In this document: positions 1 to 9,698 of the stretch, piece after piece
Layout: every line of letters begins with the position of its first letter
Numbering within the stretch: position 1 is the first letter of the stretch
DNA from: Falsiroseomonas stagni DSM 19981
GTDB taxonomy: Bacteria > Pseudomonadota > Alphaproteobacteria > Acetobacterales > Acetobacteraceae
Length of the DNA: 64,000 nucleotides
Assembly: GCF_900114315.1 (NCBI RefSeq)
Contig: NZ_FOSQ01000003.1
Span: forward strand, 1 to 64,000
Reading direction: 5' to 3'
The notes under the pieces: model-generated
Told to the model about the DNA's origin: nothing
The model's input: the letters and a program-made list of their open reading frames with translations, nothing else
Databases searched by the model: none
Program-made: the position numbers and the translations under genes

Positions 1-615
1 GCCATCACCACCACCCAGATCGCCGGCCTCACCTCCACCCAGGTCAGCGGCCTCACCACCACCCAGGTCGCCGCGCTCACCACCACCCAGGTCGAGGGCC
101 TCACCTCCACGCAGCTCCGTGGCCTCACCACCAACCAGATGGCGTCGCTGACCACCACACAGATCGGCGCGCTGAACACGACGCAGATCGGCGGGCTGGG
201 CACCACCCAGATCCGCGGGATGGAGACCACCGACCTCGCGGCGCTGACCACCACCCAGGTGGGCGCGCTGACGACGACCCAGCTGGGCGCGCTCACCTCC
301 GCGCAGGTAACGGGGCTCACCACCACCAGCCTCGGCGCGCTGGCGACGACCCAGGTGGTGGGCTTCGGCACCAGCCAGATCCGCGGCCTCACCACCACCC
401 AGGTCACGGCCCTGACCAGCACGTCCATCACCGCGCTGACCACGACCCAGATGCTCGGCTTCACCACCACGCAGCTGGCGGCCCTGACCACGACCCAGAT
501 CGCGGGGCTGGAGACGACGGACATCGCCGCCCTGACCAACGCTCAGGTCAGCGGCTTCACCACCACGCAGATCGGCGCGATGACCACCGGCCAGTACAAC
601 GCGCTGTTCATGTAG
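1..615 (+). CDS. C-terminal part of octapeptide-repeat protein
   Basis: The frame is open from the first base of the window to TAG at 613-615, so the 5' end lies outside. The visible 204 residues are 25 tandem eight-residue repeats (24 bp each) followed by a short tail, A-L-F-M. The consensus is small residue (G/A), L, T, T, T, Q, V/I, variable. Two units carry E-T-T-D in place of T-T-T-Q, and some have F or M for L. There is no catalytic motif, Cys or membrane segment. I do not recognise a named family. Similar Thr/Gln-rich repeats occur in large predicted surface or secreted proteins of alphaproteobacteria, so a structural or adhesin-like role is inference. The repeats differ at the codon level and are not CRISPR units. 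Confidence 0.8.
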   Translation, partial: AITTTQIAGLTSTQVSGLTTTQVAALTTTQVEGLTSTQLRGLTTNQMASLTTTQIGALNTTQIGGLGTTQIRGMETTDLAALTTTQVGALTTTQLGALTSAQVTGLTTTSLGALATTQVVGFGTSQIRGLTTTQVTALTSTSITALTTTQMLGFTTTQLAALTTTQIAGLETTDIAALTNAQVSGFTTTQIGAMTTGQYNALFM

Positions 616-632
616 CCAGCGGGATCAGGGCA

Positions 633-656
633 CGATCCGTCCAACCGGACGGATCG
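633..656. terminator. Bidirectional hairpin between convergent genes
   Basis: A perfect 10-bp inverted repeat, CGATCCGTCC and GGACGGATCG, surrounds an AACC loop. It lies between the stop of the repeat protein and the stop of the convergent selO gene, the place expected for a shared terminator. There is no T tract on either side, so it may assist Rho-dependent termination rather than act alone. Confidence 0.6.
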
Positions 657-661
657 CCCCC

Positions 662-2134
662 TCAGGTGCCGCAGAAGGTCGCGAGGACCCGTTCCTCCGC
701 CCTCGGCGGCAGCTGGAACCGCTCCGCCCCGGGCTGGTCCTCATAGGGGCTGGCCAGGACAGCGAGCAGTTCCTCGAAGGGGCGAAGATCCTCGCGCTCC
801 ACAGCCGCCACGATCACCGCCTCCATCTGATGGTTGCGCGGGATGAAAGCGGGGTTGGCGCGGTGCATGGCGGCACGGCGCGCCTCGGGCGATTGCGGGT
901 CCGCGTCCAGCCGCGCCCGCCAGCGCGCCAGCCAGGCGTCGAGCGGCGCGGGGTCGGCGAACAGCGCGCGCAGCGCCCCGTCATCACCCAGCGCGCGGAA
1001 GGCCAGGGTGAAATCCGCCCCCGCCTCGGCCATCAGGGTGAGAAAATCCTGGGCGAGATCGGCATCGCCCTCCTGCACCGAGGACAACCCGATCTTCCGC
1101 GCCAGCCCGCCGAGATAGGCCGCCTGGAAGGCCGGGCCGAAGCCCGTCAGCGCCTGCTTCGCCACCCCCAGCGCCGGCTCCTCCTCCGGCGCCAGCAGCG
1201 GCAACAGCGTCTCCGCCAGGCGGGTCAGGTTCCACTGCGCGATGCGCGGCTGGTTGCCATAGGCGTAGCGGGCGCCGTGATCGATGGAGCTGAACACCGC
1301 GCCGGGATCATAGGCATCCATGAAGGCGCAGGGGCCGTAGTCGATCGTCTCCCCCGCCACGCTCATATTGTCGGTGTTCATCACGCCATGGATGAACCCC
1401 ACCAGCAGCCACTGCGCCACCAGCGCCGCCTGCCGCGCCACCACGCCGTCCAGGAAGGCGCGATACGGATTCTCGTCAGTCGCTGCCTCGGGATAGTGCC
1501 GCGCAATGGCATGGTCGGCGAGGATGCGGATCCCCTCGATGTCGCCCCGCGCCGCGAAATACTGGAAGGTGCCGACGCGGATGTGGCTGGACGCCACGCG
1601 CGTCACGATCGCGCCGGGCAGCGCCGTCTCCCGGAACACATCCTCCCCCGTCGTCACCGCCGCCAGCGCGCGCGTGGTCGGGATGCCGAGCGCATGCATC
1701 GCCTCGCTCACCAGGTATTCCCGCAGCACCGGCCCCAGCGCCGCCCGCCCATCGCCGCGGCGGGAGAAGGGCGTCGGCCCCGATCCCTTCAGCTGGATGT
1801 CGCGGCGGCGCCCATCCGGCCCCACCACCTCCCCCAGCAGGATCGCGCGCCCATCGCCGAGCTGCGGCGTGAAATGCCCGAACTGGTGGCCCGCATAGGC
1901 GGCCGCGAGCGGCGCCGCGCCGTCGGGCACCGCATTCCCCGCCAGCACCGCCACGCCGGCCTCCGATTCCAGCGCGGCGGGGTCCAGCCCCAGTTCCCGC
2001 GCCAAGGCGTGGTTCACCCTGATGAGGCGCGGTGCCGCCACCGGCGTCGGGTCCAGCCGCGCATGGAAACGCGCAGGCAGGCGGGCATAGCTGTTGTCGA
2101 AGGTGAAGGCGGGGGTCGTGCTCATCCCCGCCAC
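662..2134 (-). CDS. selO: Protein adenylyltransferase SelO (YdiU family)
   Basis: SelO is a pseudokinase-fold enzyme that transfers AMP from ATP to Ser/Thr/Tyr of target proteins and is linked to redox stress. The 490-residue product has the family hallmarks: [17 protein letters not shown] near residue 80, [15 protein letters not shown] near 115, HGVMNTDN near 250 (metal/catalytic region) and DYGPCAFMD shortly after. The length matches the non-selenoprotein bacterial form. GTG at 2134 has a GGGGGA just upstream; ATG at 2125 is the alternative. It is transcribed divergently from the acyl-CoA synthetase gene at 2206, with about 70 bp between them. Confidence 0.95.
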   Translation of the reverse strand: MAGMSTTPAFTFDNSYARLPARFHARLDPTPVAAPRLIRVNHALARELGLDPAALESEAGVAVLAGNAVPDGAAPLAAAYAGHQFGHFTPQLGDGRAILLGEVVGPDGRRRDIQLKGSGPTPFSRRGDGRAALGPVLREYLVSEAMHALGIPTTRALAAVTTGEDVFRETALPGAIVTRVASSHIRVGTFQYFAARGDIEGIRILADHAIARHYPEAATDENPYRAFLDGVVARQAALVAQWLLVGFIHGVMNTDNMSVAGETIDYGPCAFMDAYDPGAVFSSIDHGARYAYGNQPRIAQWNLTRLAETLLPLLAPEEEPALGVAKQALTGFGPAFQAAYLGGLARKIGLSSVQEGDADLAQDFLTLMAEAGADFTLAFRALGDDGALRALFADPAPLDAWLARWRARLDADPQSPEARRAAMHRANPAFIPRNHQMEAVIVAAVEREDLRPFEELLAVLASPYEDQPGAERFQLPPRAEERVLATFCGT

Positions 2135-2205
2135 ATCGTCCCCCGCGTGCCCCGCGACAAGCCCGCCCGGCTTCCACCCGCGCCGGCCAGGGTCGAGTAT
2201 GGCGC

Positions 2206-4344
2206 ATGCCCCGCGCCCCCTACCCCCATGCCGCGCTCCGCCGGCTGCTGCACCCCGCCTCCATCGCCATCATCGGCGCCTCCCCGCGGCAAGGCTCCTT
2301 CGGCCTGCGCACGCTCCGCAACCTCCGCGGCTTCGGCGGCGCCATCCACCCGGTGAACCCCCGCTACGATTCGATCGAGGGCACCCCCTGCTTCCCCGCC
2401 CTCGCCGCCCTGCCATCGGTCCCGGATTGCGCCATCGTCGCGCTGGGTCGCGACCAGGCGGAGGCCACCATCGCGGATTGCATCGCGGCCGGTGTCGGCG
2501 GCGTCATCCTCTACGCCTCCGGCTATGCGGAGACGCGCAAGCCCGACCTCATCGCGCAGCAGGCGCGCCTGGCGGCGATGGTGGAGGGCACCGGCACCCG
2601 CCTCCTCGGCCCCAACTGCCTGGGCGCCACCAACTACGCCATCGGCGCGCGGATGATGTTCGGCCGCATGCCCGAACCGCGCGTGCCAGGAACCCAAGGC
2701 GGGGACGCGGCCGCCATCGGCATCGTCACCCAATCCGGCTCCGTCAGCATGGCGCTCGCCCAGGCGATGGAGCGCGGCGTCACCGTCAGCCACGCCATCC
2801 CCGTCGGCAACGCCGCCGATGTCGGCATCGCCGACCTCATCGCCTACCTCGCGGAAGACGAGACCTGCCGCGCCATCGCCGCCGTCTTCGAAGGCGTCGA
2901 GCACCCGCGCCAGCTCGCCGAGGCCGCCGCCATCGCCGCCCGCGCCGGCAAGCCCCTCGTCATCCACAAGATGGCCGCGAGCGAGGCGGGGGCGGAGGCC
3001 GCGCTCTCCCACACCGGGGCGCTGGCCGGCAACCACGCCGCCTATCGCGCGATCCTCGAGGCCGAGGGCGCGGTGATGGTCGACAGCCTCGACGCCGTCA
3101 TGGAGACCGCGCGCTTCCTCGCCAAGGCCGGCTCTCCGCGCGGGCGCGGCGCCGGAATCGTCCTCGCCTCCGGCGGCTTCGGCGTCGCGGCGGCGGATGC
3201 GGCGGCGGCGCAGGGCGTTCCCCTCCCCCAGCCCGAGGGCACCACCGCCGACATACTCCGCGCCCATGTCCCCGAATTCGGCGCCGCGCGGAATCCCTGC
3301 GACGTCACCGCCATGGCGCTGAACGATGGCACCGCCTTCGAGGCCTCGGCCGGGGCCTTCCTGGCCGATCCCGCCTATGCCTGCCTGATGGTCATCTACC
3401 CCTATGCCGATGCCTTCGGCGCCACGCGCTTCGAATCCTGGCGCCGCCTCGCCGCCCGCCACGGCAAGCCCATCTGCTGCTACTGGGCGAGCGAATGGCT
3501 GGAGGGCGAGGGCGTGCTGCGGCTGGAGGCCGAGCCCGGCATCGCCACCTTCCGCACCCTGCCGCGCCTCTTCGCCGCCATCGCCGCCTGGCTGAAGCGC
3601 GACGCGGCGCTTTCCCAGCCCGCCACCATCGCCCCCACCCCAGCCCCGATCCGCGACGCCACCGCCGCCGCGCTCCGCGCATCCCCGGACCGCGTGGTGG
3701 CGGAGCGTGCGGCCAAGGCCCTTCTGGCCCCCTACGGCATCCCCGTGGTGCCCGAGCGCCTGGTCCGCACCGCCGCCGAGGCCGCCGCCGCCGCCCGCGA
3801 CGTCGGCTTCCCCGTCGCGCTGAAGGCCGAAAGCCCCGACATCCCCCACAAGACGGAAGCCGGCGTCATCCGCCTGAACCTCACCGACACCGCCCAGGTC
3901 GAGGCCGCCTTCGACGCCGTCATGCACAAGGCCCTCGCCGTCACCACCGCCGACCGCATCGCCGGCATGCTCGTCCAGCCCATGCTGCCCCGCGGGCTGG
4001 AGATGCTGATGGGTGCGCGCATCGACCCGACCTTCGGTCCCCTCGTCGCCTTCGGCTTCGGCGGCGTGATGGCGGAGCTGCTGCGCGACACCGCGCTCCT
4101 CCCCGCCCCCTTCACCCCAGCCGCGGCCGACTCAGCGCTGCGCCGCCTCAGGGGCGCCGCCCTCCTCGACGGCTTCCGCGGCGCCCCCGCCACCGACGTG
4201 ACGGCATTGGCGAACATCCTCTCGGACTTCTCCCGCTTCGTCGCCGACCATGCCGATACGATCGAGGAGATCGACGTGAATCCCCTGATCTGCACGGGCG
4301 GATCCATCACCGCCGTCGATGCGCTGATCGTCCGGCGCGCCTGA
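2206..4344 (+). CDS. ADP-forming acyl/acetyl-CoA synthetase family protein
   Basis: The 712-residue single-chain protein has the domain order of NDP-forming acyl-CoA synthetases: a CoA-binding Rossmann domain ([16 protein letters not shown] near residue 18), a succinyl-CoA-ligase-like middle containing the phospho-His segment ([15 protein letters not shown] near 270), and a C-terminal ATP-grasp domain from about residue 490. Such enzymes interconvert acyl-CoA, ADP and phosphate with free acid, CoA and ATP; some members are protein acetyltransferase-like, but no GNAT domain is present here. The acyl substrate cannot be told from sequence. It converges on the kinase gene at 4348 with 3 bp between the stops. 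Confidence 0.88.
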   Translation: MPRAPYPHAALRRLLHPASIAIIGASPRQGSFGLRTLRNLRGFGGAIHPVNPRYDSIEGTPCFPALAALPSVPDCAIVALGRDQAEATIADCIAAGVGGVILYASGYAETRKPDLIAQQARLAAMVEGTGTRLLGPNCLGATNYAIGARMMFGRMPEPRVPGTQGGDAAAIGIVTQSGSVSMALAQAMERGVTVSHAIPVGNAADVGIADLIAYLAEDETCRAIAAVFEGVEHPRQLAEAAAIAARAGKPLVIHKMAASEAGAEAALSHTGALAGNHAAYRAILEAEGAVMVDSLDAVMETARFLAKAGSPRGRGAGIVLASGGFGVAAADAAAAQGVPLPQPEGTTADILRAHVPEFGAARNPCDVTAMALNDGTAFEASAGAFLADPAYACLMVIYPYADAFGATRFESWRRLAARHGKPICCYWASEWLEGEGVLRLEAEPGIATFRTLPRLFAAIAAWLKRDAALSQPATIAPTPAPIRDATAAALRASPDRVVAERAAKALLAPYGIPVVPERLVRTAAEAAAAARDVGFPVALKAESPDIPHKTEAGVIRLNLTDTAQVEAAFDAVMHKALAVTTADRIAGMLVQPMLPRGLEMLMGARIDPTFGPLVAFGFGGVMAELLRDTALLPAPFTPAAADSALRRLRGAALLDGFRGAPATDVTALANILSDFSRFVADHADTIEEIDVNPLICTGGSITAVDALIVRRA

Positions 4345-4347
4345 CCG

Positions 4348-6156
4348 TCACGCGGCCGGGACCGCCGGGCGCGCCTCATCCGCCGGCGGCTTTTCTTCCG
4401 CCGCCTGCAGGGTGATCGTGATGACCGCGCCCTGCGCATCGTTGCGCGCCTCAATGCTGCCGCCCATCGACCGCACCAGGCCGTAGCAGATGGACAGGCC
4501 GAGCCCCGTGCCGCGGTCCGGCCCCTTGGTGGTGACGAAGGGCTCGAACAGCTGCCCCATCACCGCTGCCGGGATGCCGCCGCCGGTATCGGCCACCACC
4601 AGCCGCACCATCGCCCCCGCCTCCCCGCCCGCCACCGGCTCGGCGGCAATCCTGATGCGTCGCGCCACGCCCGCCGGCAGCGCGGCCAGCGCGTCGCGCG
4701 CGTTCAGCAGCAGGTTGGACAGCACCTGTTCGAGCAGGATCGCCTGTGCCCGCACCACCGGCGGTGGATCGCCCAACGCCACCTCGACGCAGACCGAGGC
4801 ATTGCGAAGCGTGAAGCGCATGAGTTCCAGCGCCCCCGCCACCGCATCGGCCAGCTTCACCGGGCCCAGCACCTCATCCGCTTCGGCACCCCGCGCGAAG
4901 CGCCGCAGCCGGTCGATCAGCGAGGCCGTGCGCTGCGACTGCTCCACGATGGTGTCGAGCCGCCGGTCAGCCTCCGCCCCATCCTGCCGCGCCAGCGCCA
5001 CCTGCGCGATGTCCGCGGCCAGGGAGATGGCTTGCAGCGGCTGCTTCAGCTCATGCGCCAACCCGGCCGCCATCTCCCCCAGGGAGGCCAGCCTGGCCGC
5101 CGACAGGGACTGCGCCCGCGCCTCCCGCATCGCGGTGATATCCAGGGTGTATCCCACGATTTCGACCATACCGTCCGGCCGTTTGCCCAGGACCCGGACC
5201 AGCGACTGCATCCAGCGCCACGTCCCATCGGGCTGCAACATGCGCCATTCATAGCTGCCTTGCCCGTCACGCAGCATCTGCGGCAGAAGCTCCCTCAGCT
5301 TGGGGTCCCCAGGCTTGGAGTAGGCGCTCATATCGTCCAGCGAGACCAGCTTGGCCGCCGGCCATCCCGTCACCGCCTCAAAGTCCCCGCCGCGATACAG
5401 CAGACGCAGCGCACCGCCCGCGTCCACCTCGCGCAGGAAGATAACGGCCGGAAGCCCGCCGAGCAGGCGTTCGATCCCCGCCCGCCCGGTGCTGGCCGCC
5501 GCGGCCTCCCCCTCCGCCCGCAATTGCTGCATGCGTTCGATGGCGACCGACAGCGCCATGAAGGGCACCGCGGTGCTCAAGACGACAATCGCCAGCACGG
5601 TGAGGATGTCGATGGTGAAGGGCGCCTCCAGGCCCAGCTGCACCAGGCGCAGCACCGGCAGCAGCGCGATGCCGCCGATCACCAGGCTCAGCGTTTTCGC
5701 GCTGGGCAGCGACAATTCCCCCGCGACCCGCCACAGCTCCCGCGCCGTCGACGCCAGCAGGACCAGGATGACTGGCCACAGCAGCAGCTGCCGGACCAGG
5801 CGATCGTGGAGGAACCACGGCAGCGTGCAGGCCAGCAGCCAGACCACAGCCGGCAGTATCGCGAACCAGACCGGCGTCGGGGCGCCACGCAAGCGTCGCG
5901 CGCCCAGCCAGAGCAGGCCGAGCGCCAGCACCTGCGCCCCATTTGCGCCGACCACCGCGACCAACTCGGGCACGGTCCCGCCGCGCGTGGCCTGGAGGAA
6001 GCAGGCCAACGCCTGCGCCGCGGAACAACCCAGCCAGGCCCGCCGGCAGGGCAGGTCATGCTCGCGCCGCAGCGTGACATCCGCCAGCACGGTCGCCAGC
6101 GCGCCGACCACCGCACTCACCAGAAGGGCCGTGGGGATATCGAGGGTGGGGATCAT
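4348..6156 (-). CDS. Membrane PAS-domain sensor histidine kinase
   Basis: The N-terminal 200 residues are a multi-spanning hydrophobic region (six or so segments). A PAS domain follows (about residues 230-345, ending YEWRMLQPDGTWRWM... and a PAC-like VEIVGYTLDIT). Next is a HisKA domain with the phospho-acceptor His near residue 368 (AHELKQPLQ) and a HATPase_c domain with DTGGGIP and GTGLGLSICYG. The H-E-L-K-Q-P box is typical of the DctB/FixL-like HPK4 class. No response regulator is adjacent, so the partner is unknown. ATG at 6156 is chosen because the first membrane segment begins directly after it; GTG or TTG starts further up add only 16 polar residues. Confidence 0.88.
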   Translation of the reverse strand: MIPTLDIPTALLVSAVVGALATVLADVTLRREHDLPCRRAWLGCSAAQALACFLQATRGGTVPELVAVVGANGAQVLALGLLWLGARRLRGAPTPVWFAILPAVVWLLACTLPWFLHDRLVRQLLLWPVILVLLASTARELWRVAGELSLPSAKTLSLVIGGIALLPVLRLVQLGLEAPFTIDILTVLAIVVLSTAVPFMALSVAIERMQQLRAEGEAAAASTGRAGIERLLGGLPAVIFLREVDAGGALRLLYRGGDFEAVTGWPAAKLVSLDDMSAYSKPGDPKLRELLPQMLRDGQGSYEWRMLQPDGTWRWMQSLVRVLGKRPDGMVEIVGYTLDITAMREARAQSLSAARLASLGEMAAGLAHELKQPLQAISLAADIAQVALARQDGAEADRRLDTIVEQSQRTASLIDRLRRFARGAEADEVLGPVKLADAVAGALELMRFTLRNASVCVEVALGDPPPVVRAQAILLEQVLSNLLLNARDALAALPAGVARRIRIAAEPVAGGEAGAMVRLVVADTGGGIPAAVMGQLFEPFVTTKGPDRGTGLGLSICYGLVRSMGGSIEARNDAQGAVITITLQAAEEKPPADEARPAVPAA

Positions 6157-6326
6157 GCCGCCGAACCTGGGGCCGACGCGCTGCCATGGGAAGCGAGGCG
6201 ACACCCCGAATCACCGCAATCCCCACAAGTGGCCAAGTCTTCACAATCGCGTGTGAGACGACATCGGCCGGCGACGGGGAAGCGGCCGCGGCCAGTCCTT
6301 GCGGAAGACCAGCCCCGGCGCCGCGC

Positions 6327-6716
6327 TTACATCCCCGCCGCCGCCAGCCCGATCAGCGCCGCCCCCGCGACGCCGAGCATGGTGAAGGTCAGCCCCATGC
6401 CCAAGGACCGCCACGTCATCACCTCCGGCTCGCGGGAGATGCCGAAGGCGTGCAGCGCGCGTCCCGCCAGCAGCACCACCCCCAGCACATGCAGCGCCCA
6501 GCCCGGCAGGCCATTCGCCTCGCACAGTGCCATCAGCACCAGCGCCAGCGGCGCGTATTCCGCGAAGTTCCCATGCGCCCGCACCGCGCGTTCCACCAGG
6601 CGATGCGGCGTGCCCAGCGCCACCCGGTAGGCGTGCCGCTGCTTCACCACCCGCAGCGACAGATAGACGAACCCGAAGGCGATCAGCCCCGCATAGAAGG
6701 CCGTGACCGGCAGCAT
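6327..6716 (-). CDS. MAPEG family membrane protein
   Basis: A 129-residue, four-helix membrane protein with the MAPEG pattern: RAHGNFAEYAPLAL in the second helix region, then two C-terminal hydrophobic helices. MAPEG proteins are related to microsomal glutathione transferases and eicosanoid enzymes; the bacterial substrate is generally unknown. Its ATG shares bases with the ybaK stop codon (TGATG), suggesting translational coupling. The preceding GTG at 6719 is an alternative start. About 170 bp separate it from the downstream kinase gene on the same strand; I see no gene there. Confidence 0.85.
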   Translation of the reverse strand: MLPVTAFYAGLIAFGFVYLSLRVVKQRHAYRVALGTPHRLVERAVRAHGNFAEYAPLALVLMALCEANGLPGWALHVLGVVLLAGRALHAFGISREPEVMTWRSLGMGLTFTMLGVAGAALIGLAAAGM

Positions 6717-7201
6717 CACGATGTCTCCCTGATATCGGCCCGCTGGCCGCCCGTCATGCGCAGCAGCGCCTCGGCCGTCGTCTCGAACACATGCAGGGGC
6801 GAACCCGCCGCGGCCCAGACCCTGTCCAGCGCGAACAGATCATCATCCACCAGCACCACCGGCGGCGACAGATGCGCGATGGGCGCGACGCCGCCGATGG
6901 CGAAGCCGGTCACGTCCCGCACCCATCCCCCATCCGCGCGTTTCACGTGAAACCCTGTCGCGGCGGCCACCTTGCCCATGTCCACGCGATTGGCGCCGGA
7001 TGCGATCACCAGCATCGCCCGCGACCCCGCCCCTTCCCCTGGCCGGAAGATGATGGATTTCGCGATCTGCGCGACATCGCAGCCCACCGCGGCGGCCGCA
7101 TCCGCCGCACTCCGCGTGCCCTCCGGAAAGGCCTGGATCGTGTCGGCATGCCCCGCCGCCGCCAGCGCCGCCCTCACCCGTTCGACCGATCCGCCCGACA
7201 T
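6716..7201 (-). CDS. YbaK/EbsC-type aminoacyl-tRNA deacylase
   Basis: The 161-residue product is a single YbaK/ProX editing domain. It contains an N-terminal helix, the conserved Lys segment (AQIAKSIIFRP near residue 45), a middle loop (ANRVDMGKVA) and the GGVAPIAH segment near residue 104. Family members hydrolyse mischarged aminoacyl-tRNAs (for example Cys-tRNA(Pro) or Ala-tRNA(Pro)); the exact substrate cannot be read here. The frame is open much further upstream, but that part overlaps hemW on the other strand, and the domain begins at the ATG at 7201. A 14-bp parS core lies inside the gene. Confidence 0.9.
   Translation of the reverse strand: MSGGSVERVRAALAAAGHADTIQAFPEGTRSAADAAAAVGCDVAQIAKSIIFRPGEGAGSRAMLVIASGANRVDMGKVAAATGFHVKRADGGWVRDVTGFAIGGVAPIAHLSPPVVLVDDDLFALDRVWAAAGSPLHVFETTAEALLRMTGGQRADIRETS
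6940..6953. promoter_or_regulatory. parS-like core inside ybaK
   Basis: The palindrome GTTTCACGTGAAAC matches the 14-bp core of the ParB site parS (consensus TGTTNCACGTGAAACA); only the outermost T and A are replaced, by C on both sides. In the minus-strand reading it encodes part of F-H-V-K in YbaK. It lies about 24-27 kb from the two perfect sites beside parA and parB, within the distance over which parS sites cluster in bacteria. ParB binding is inference. Confidence 0.6.
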
Positions 7202-7294
7202 CGCCCCCCCATCCGCTTTGACGCGGGCCACCACCGACCTCGCCACGCCGGCCCGGGACCGCCATATACGCGCCTGCCCGATCCACGGAACCCG

Positions 7295-8452
7295 ATGCGC
7301 GAACCCCTCGCCCTCTACATCCACTGGCCCTTCTGCGCCGCCAAGTGCCCTTATTGCGACTTCAACAGCCATGTCCGCGACCGCATCGACCAGGCCGGCT
7401 TCGCCGCCGCCCTCCGCCAGGAACTGAAGCGGGAGGCCGATCGCGCCGGCCGCCGCCCGCTGGCCAGCATCTTCTTCGGCGGCGGCACGCCGAGCCTCAT
7501 GGCCCCCTCCACCGCCGCCGCCCTGATCGAGGACGCGACCCGCCTCTTCGACCCCCTGCCGGACATCGAGATCACGCTGGAGGCCAACCCCACCAGCGTG
7601 GAGCTGGCAAAACTGCGGGATTTCCGCGCCGCCGGCATCAACCGCGCCTCCCTCGGCGTGCAGGCCCTGGACCCCGCCGCGCTGGCCTTCCTCGGCCGCA
7701 AGCATGACACGCGGGAGGCCATTGCCGCCCTGGAAGCCGCGCGCGAAACCTTCCCGCGCCTCAGCTTTGACCTGATCTATGCCCGCCCCGGCCAGCAGGA
7801 AGCCGCCTGGCGCGCGGAGCTCCGCCAAGCCCTTGCCCTGGCCGCCGACCATCTCTCGCTCTACCAGCTCACCATCGAACCCGGCACGCAATTCGCCACC
7901 CTGTTCGGCCGCGGCGCCTTCACCCTGCCGGAGGGCGAGGAGGCCGAGCGCCTCTATACCGCCACCGCGGAGGAAGCCGCCGGTTTCGGCCTTCGCGCCT
8001 ATGAGATCTCCAACTACGCGAAGCCCGGCGCGGAAAGCCGCCACAACCTCGCCTATTGGCGATACGGCGACTACCTCGGCATCGGCGCCGGCGCGCATCA
8101 ACGCCTGTCCTTCCCCGATGGCACGCTGCGCGCCGCACGCCGCCATCGCGCGCCGGAGGAATGGCTGGCGCGGGTGCGGCGCGACGGCCATGCGGTGGTG
8201 GAGGAGGAAGCACTCAGCCCCCGCGACCGCGCCCGCGAAGCGCTTCTCATGGGGCTCCGCCTGCATGAGGGGATCGACCCCGCCCGCATCGAATCCCGCA
8301 GCACCCTGCCCTTCGACGATTGCGTGGATCGCCGCGCGCTGGACGGGCTGGCGGAGGAGGGGCTGCTCGAATGGCGGGCAGATGGACGCCTGGCCGCGAC
8401 GGCGGATGGGTTGTTGAGGCTGGACGCGCTGCTGCCGGTGTTGTTGCGTTAG
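7295..8452 (+). CDS. hemW: Haem chaperone / radical SAM protein HemW
   Basis: A 385-residue radical SAM protein. The [4Fe-4S] motif CxxxCxxC is at residues 14-21 (FCAAKCPYCDF), preceded by the family's YIHWPFC. The G-G-T segment FFGGGTPSLM and the HemW-specific HNLAYW followed by GIGAGAH are present, and HemN-type extra domains are absent. HemW binds haem and is thought to deliver it to respiratory proteins; many such genes are mis-annotated as coproporphyrinogen III oxidase. ATG at 7295 begins the conserved N-terminus. It is divergent from ybaK, with 93 bp between. Confidence 0.93.
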   Translation: MREPLALYIHWPFCAAKCPYCDFNSHVRDRIDQAGFAAALRQELKREADRAGRRPLASIFFGGGTPSLMAPSTAAALIEDATRLFDPLPDIEITLEANPTSVELAKLRDFRAAGINRASLGVQALDPAALAFLGRKHDTREAIAALEAARETFPRLSFDLIYARPGQQEAAWRAELRQALALAADHLSLYQLTIEPGTQFATLFGRGAFTLPEGEEAERLYTATAEEAAGFGLRAYEISNYAKPGAESRHNLAYWRYGDYLGIGAGAHQRLSFPDGTLRAARRHRAPEEWLARVRRDGHAVVEEEALSPRDRAREALLMGLRLHEGIDPARIESRSTLPFDDCVDRRALDGLAEEGLLEWRADGRLAATADGLLRLDALLPVLLR

Positions 8453-8483
8453 CGGATGCGATCATCGACGCGACAATCGGCCC

Positions 8484-8655
8484 GCAGGGGGGCTCCGCCC
8501 CCCTGCACCAACGGTCAACGCGGGGGGGCTCTGCCCCCCCGCCCCCCCCGCCAGGGTCCAGCGGGACCCTGGACCGCGGGATTGTTCATTGATGATGGTC
8601 CAGGGGGGTCTCCCCCCTGGCATGGGGGGTGCGGGGGGAACAGCGTTCCCCCCGC
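8484..8655. repeat. Palindrome cluster A (five hairpins)
   Basis: Five near-perfect GC-rich inverted repeats follow each other between hemW and the next gene: 8484-8506, 8521-8541, 8551-8572, 8600-8620 and 8631-8655 (stems of 8 to 11 bp, loops of 3 to 5 nt). Two stems begin CCAGGG and end CCCTGG or equivalent, and a GGACC...GGTCC pair brackets the spacer between them. Clusters with the same order of elements occur at 48001-48131 (same orientation) and 9699-9788 (reversed). No coding sequence is seen. Such elements may act as terminators or be mobile REP-like sequences. Confidence 0.8.
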
Positions 8656-8671
8656 CTCATCCTAAACCCCC

Positions 8672-9682
8672 ATGCGGACCGCCTTCCTCGGCGCCTACGG
8701 CTACGGCAACCTCGGCGACGAGCTCTGCCTGATCGAGGCCCTGCAATCCTTCCCCACCGCCGACGCCCACGCCTTCTCCGTCAACCCCGGCTGGACGCTC
8801 CGCTGTGTCCCCGGCCTCGCCGGCTGCTTCCCGGACGGGGAGGCGATGCTGGCCCTGAACCCCGCCCGCATCGTCTTCGGCGGCGGCATGTTCGGCGTGG
8901 TCGATGCCTTCCGCTACTGGATGCCCTTCCTGGCCCGCGCGATGCAGGCCGGGGCGGCCATCCACTTCCACAACCTCGGCGTCGCCTGGCTGCTGAAGGA
9001 CCGAAGCTGGCTCGACGCCACCGCCCACCAGGTCTTCGCCAACCTCGCCAGCCTCTCGGTGCGCGATCCGCTCTCCGCCGAACGCCTGGCGGAAGCGGGG
9101 CTGGCCCGCCTGCCGCGCCTGACCTTCTTCCCCGAAACCGGCATCGCCCCCGATCCCGACCTGGCCGAGGCGCTGCTCGGGCCGCGCCGGCCAGGCGCAC
9201 CGACGCTGCTCGGCCTCTCCATCATCCCCTCCCCCACCATGCGCGCCTGCCTGACGCATGACGCGCCGCGGGTGCGCGCGGTGCTGGCGGAATTCGCCGG
9301 CCACGCCGTGGTTCCCATCGTCAGCACCGTCCATATCGACAGCGTGGAGGAGGATGACCTGACCGGCGCCGCCGACTTCATCCGCGAATTCCTGCCAGAC
9401 GCCCCCATCGCCGCGCCGCTGCTGCTGGACCGGAGCCATTGGCAGGCGGAGATGACGCCGCGGCGCCTGAAGGGGCTGATCGCGCGCTGCGACGTGCTGG
9501 TGACGCAACGCAAGCACAACGCCATCCACGCCATCGGCGCGGGGGTGCGCGTCATCGGCCTGCACCCGCTGATCGACAACAGCCTGCGCCGCACCTTCGT
9601 GACGCTGGCGAACGACCTGCCGCCAGGGTCGCGTTGCGTGGGGCTGGATGAGGTTCCACCGCCGGAGCCGGCAAGCGAATGA
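8672..9682 (+). CDS. Polysaccharide pyruvyl transferase family protein
   Basis: The 336-residue product fits the CsaB/WcaK-type family (PF04230), which transfers pyruvate from PEP to sugars of surface polysaccharides. It begins MRTAFLGAYGYGNLGDE with the characteristic G-Y-G-N-x-G-D-E loop, has FGGGMFG near residue 72, and in the C-terminal GT-B-like half carries TQRKHNAIHAIGAGVRVIGL, matching the catalytic T-x-R-x-H-x-x-I. The acceptor is unknown. It is followed by palindrome cluster B and then by a diverged paralogue. Confidence 0.83.
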   Translation: MRTAFLGAYGYGNLGDELCLIEALQSFPTADAHAFSVNPGWTLRCVPGLAGCFPDGEAMLALNPARIVFGGGMFGVVDAFRYWMPFLARAMQAGAAIHFHNLGVAWLLKDRSWLDATAHQVFANLASLSVRDPLSAERLAEAGLARLPRLTFFPETGIAPDPDLAEALLGPRRPGAPTLLGLSIIPSPTMRACLTHDAPRVRAVLAEFAGHAVVPIVSTVHIDSVEEDDLTGAADFIREFLPDAPIAAPLLLDRSHWQAEMTPRRLKGLIARCDVLVTQRKHNAIHAIGAGVRVIGLHPLIDNSLRRTFVTLANDLPPGSRCVGLDEVPPPEPASE

Positions 9683-9698
9683 GGGCACTGCCGATACC

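Noticed and set aside
1-615. 24-bp periodic DNA as a CRISPR array
   Set aside because: The repeats have no spacers, vary at the codon level and keep an open reading frame of 204 residues.
830-2356. Long plus-strand frame opposite selO
   Set aside because: Arg/Pro-rich composition without motifs; it is the mirror of a well-supported selO gene in high-GC DNA.
2122-3927. 601-residue minus-strand frame opposite the acyl-CoA synthetase
   Set aside because: Gly/Asp/His-rich shadow with no family motifs; the plus-strand gene has all expected domains.
7202-8266. N-terminal extension of YbaK to 516 residues
   Set aside because: The extension is antisense to hemW and the YbaK domain starts cleanly at the ATG at 7201.
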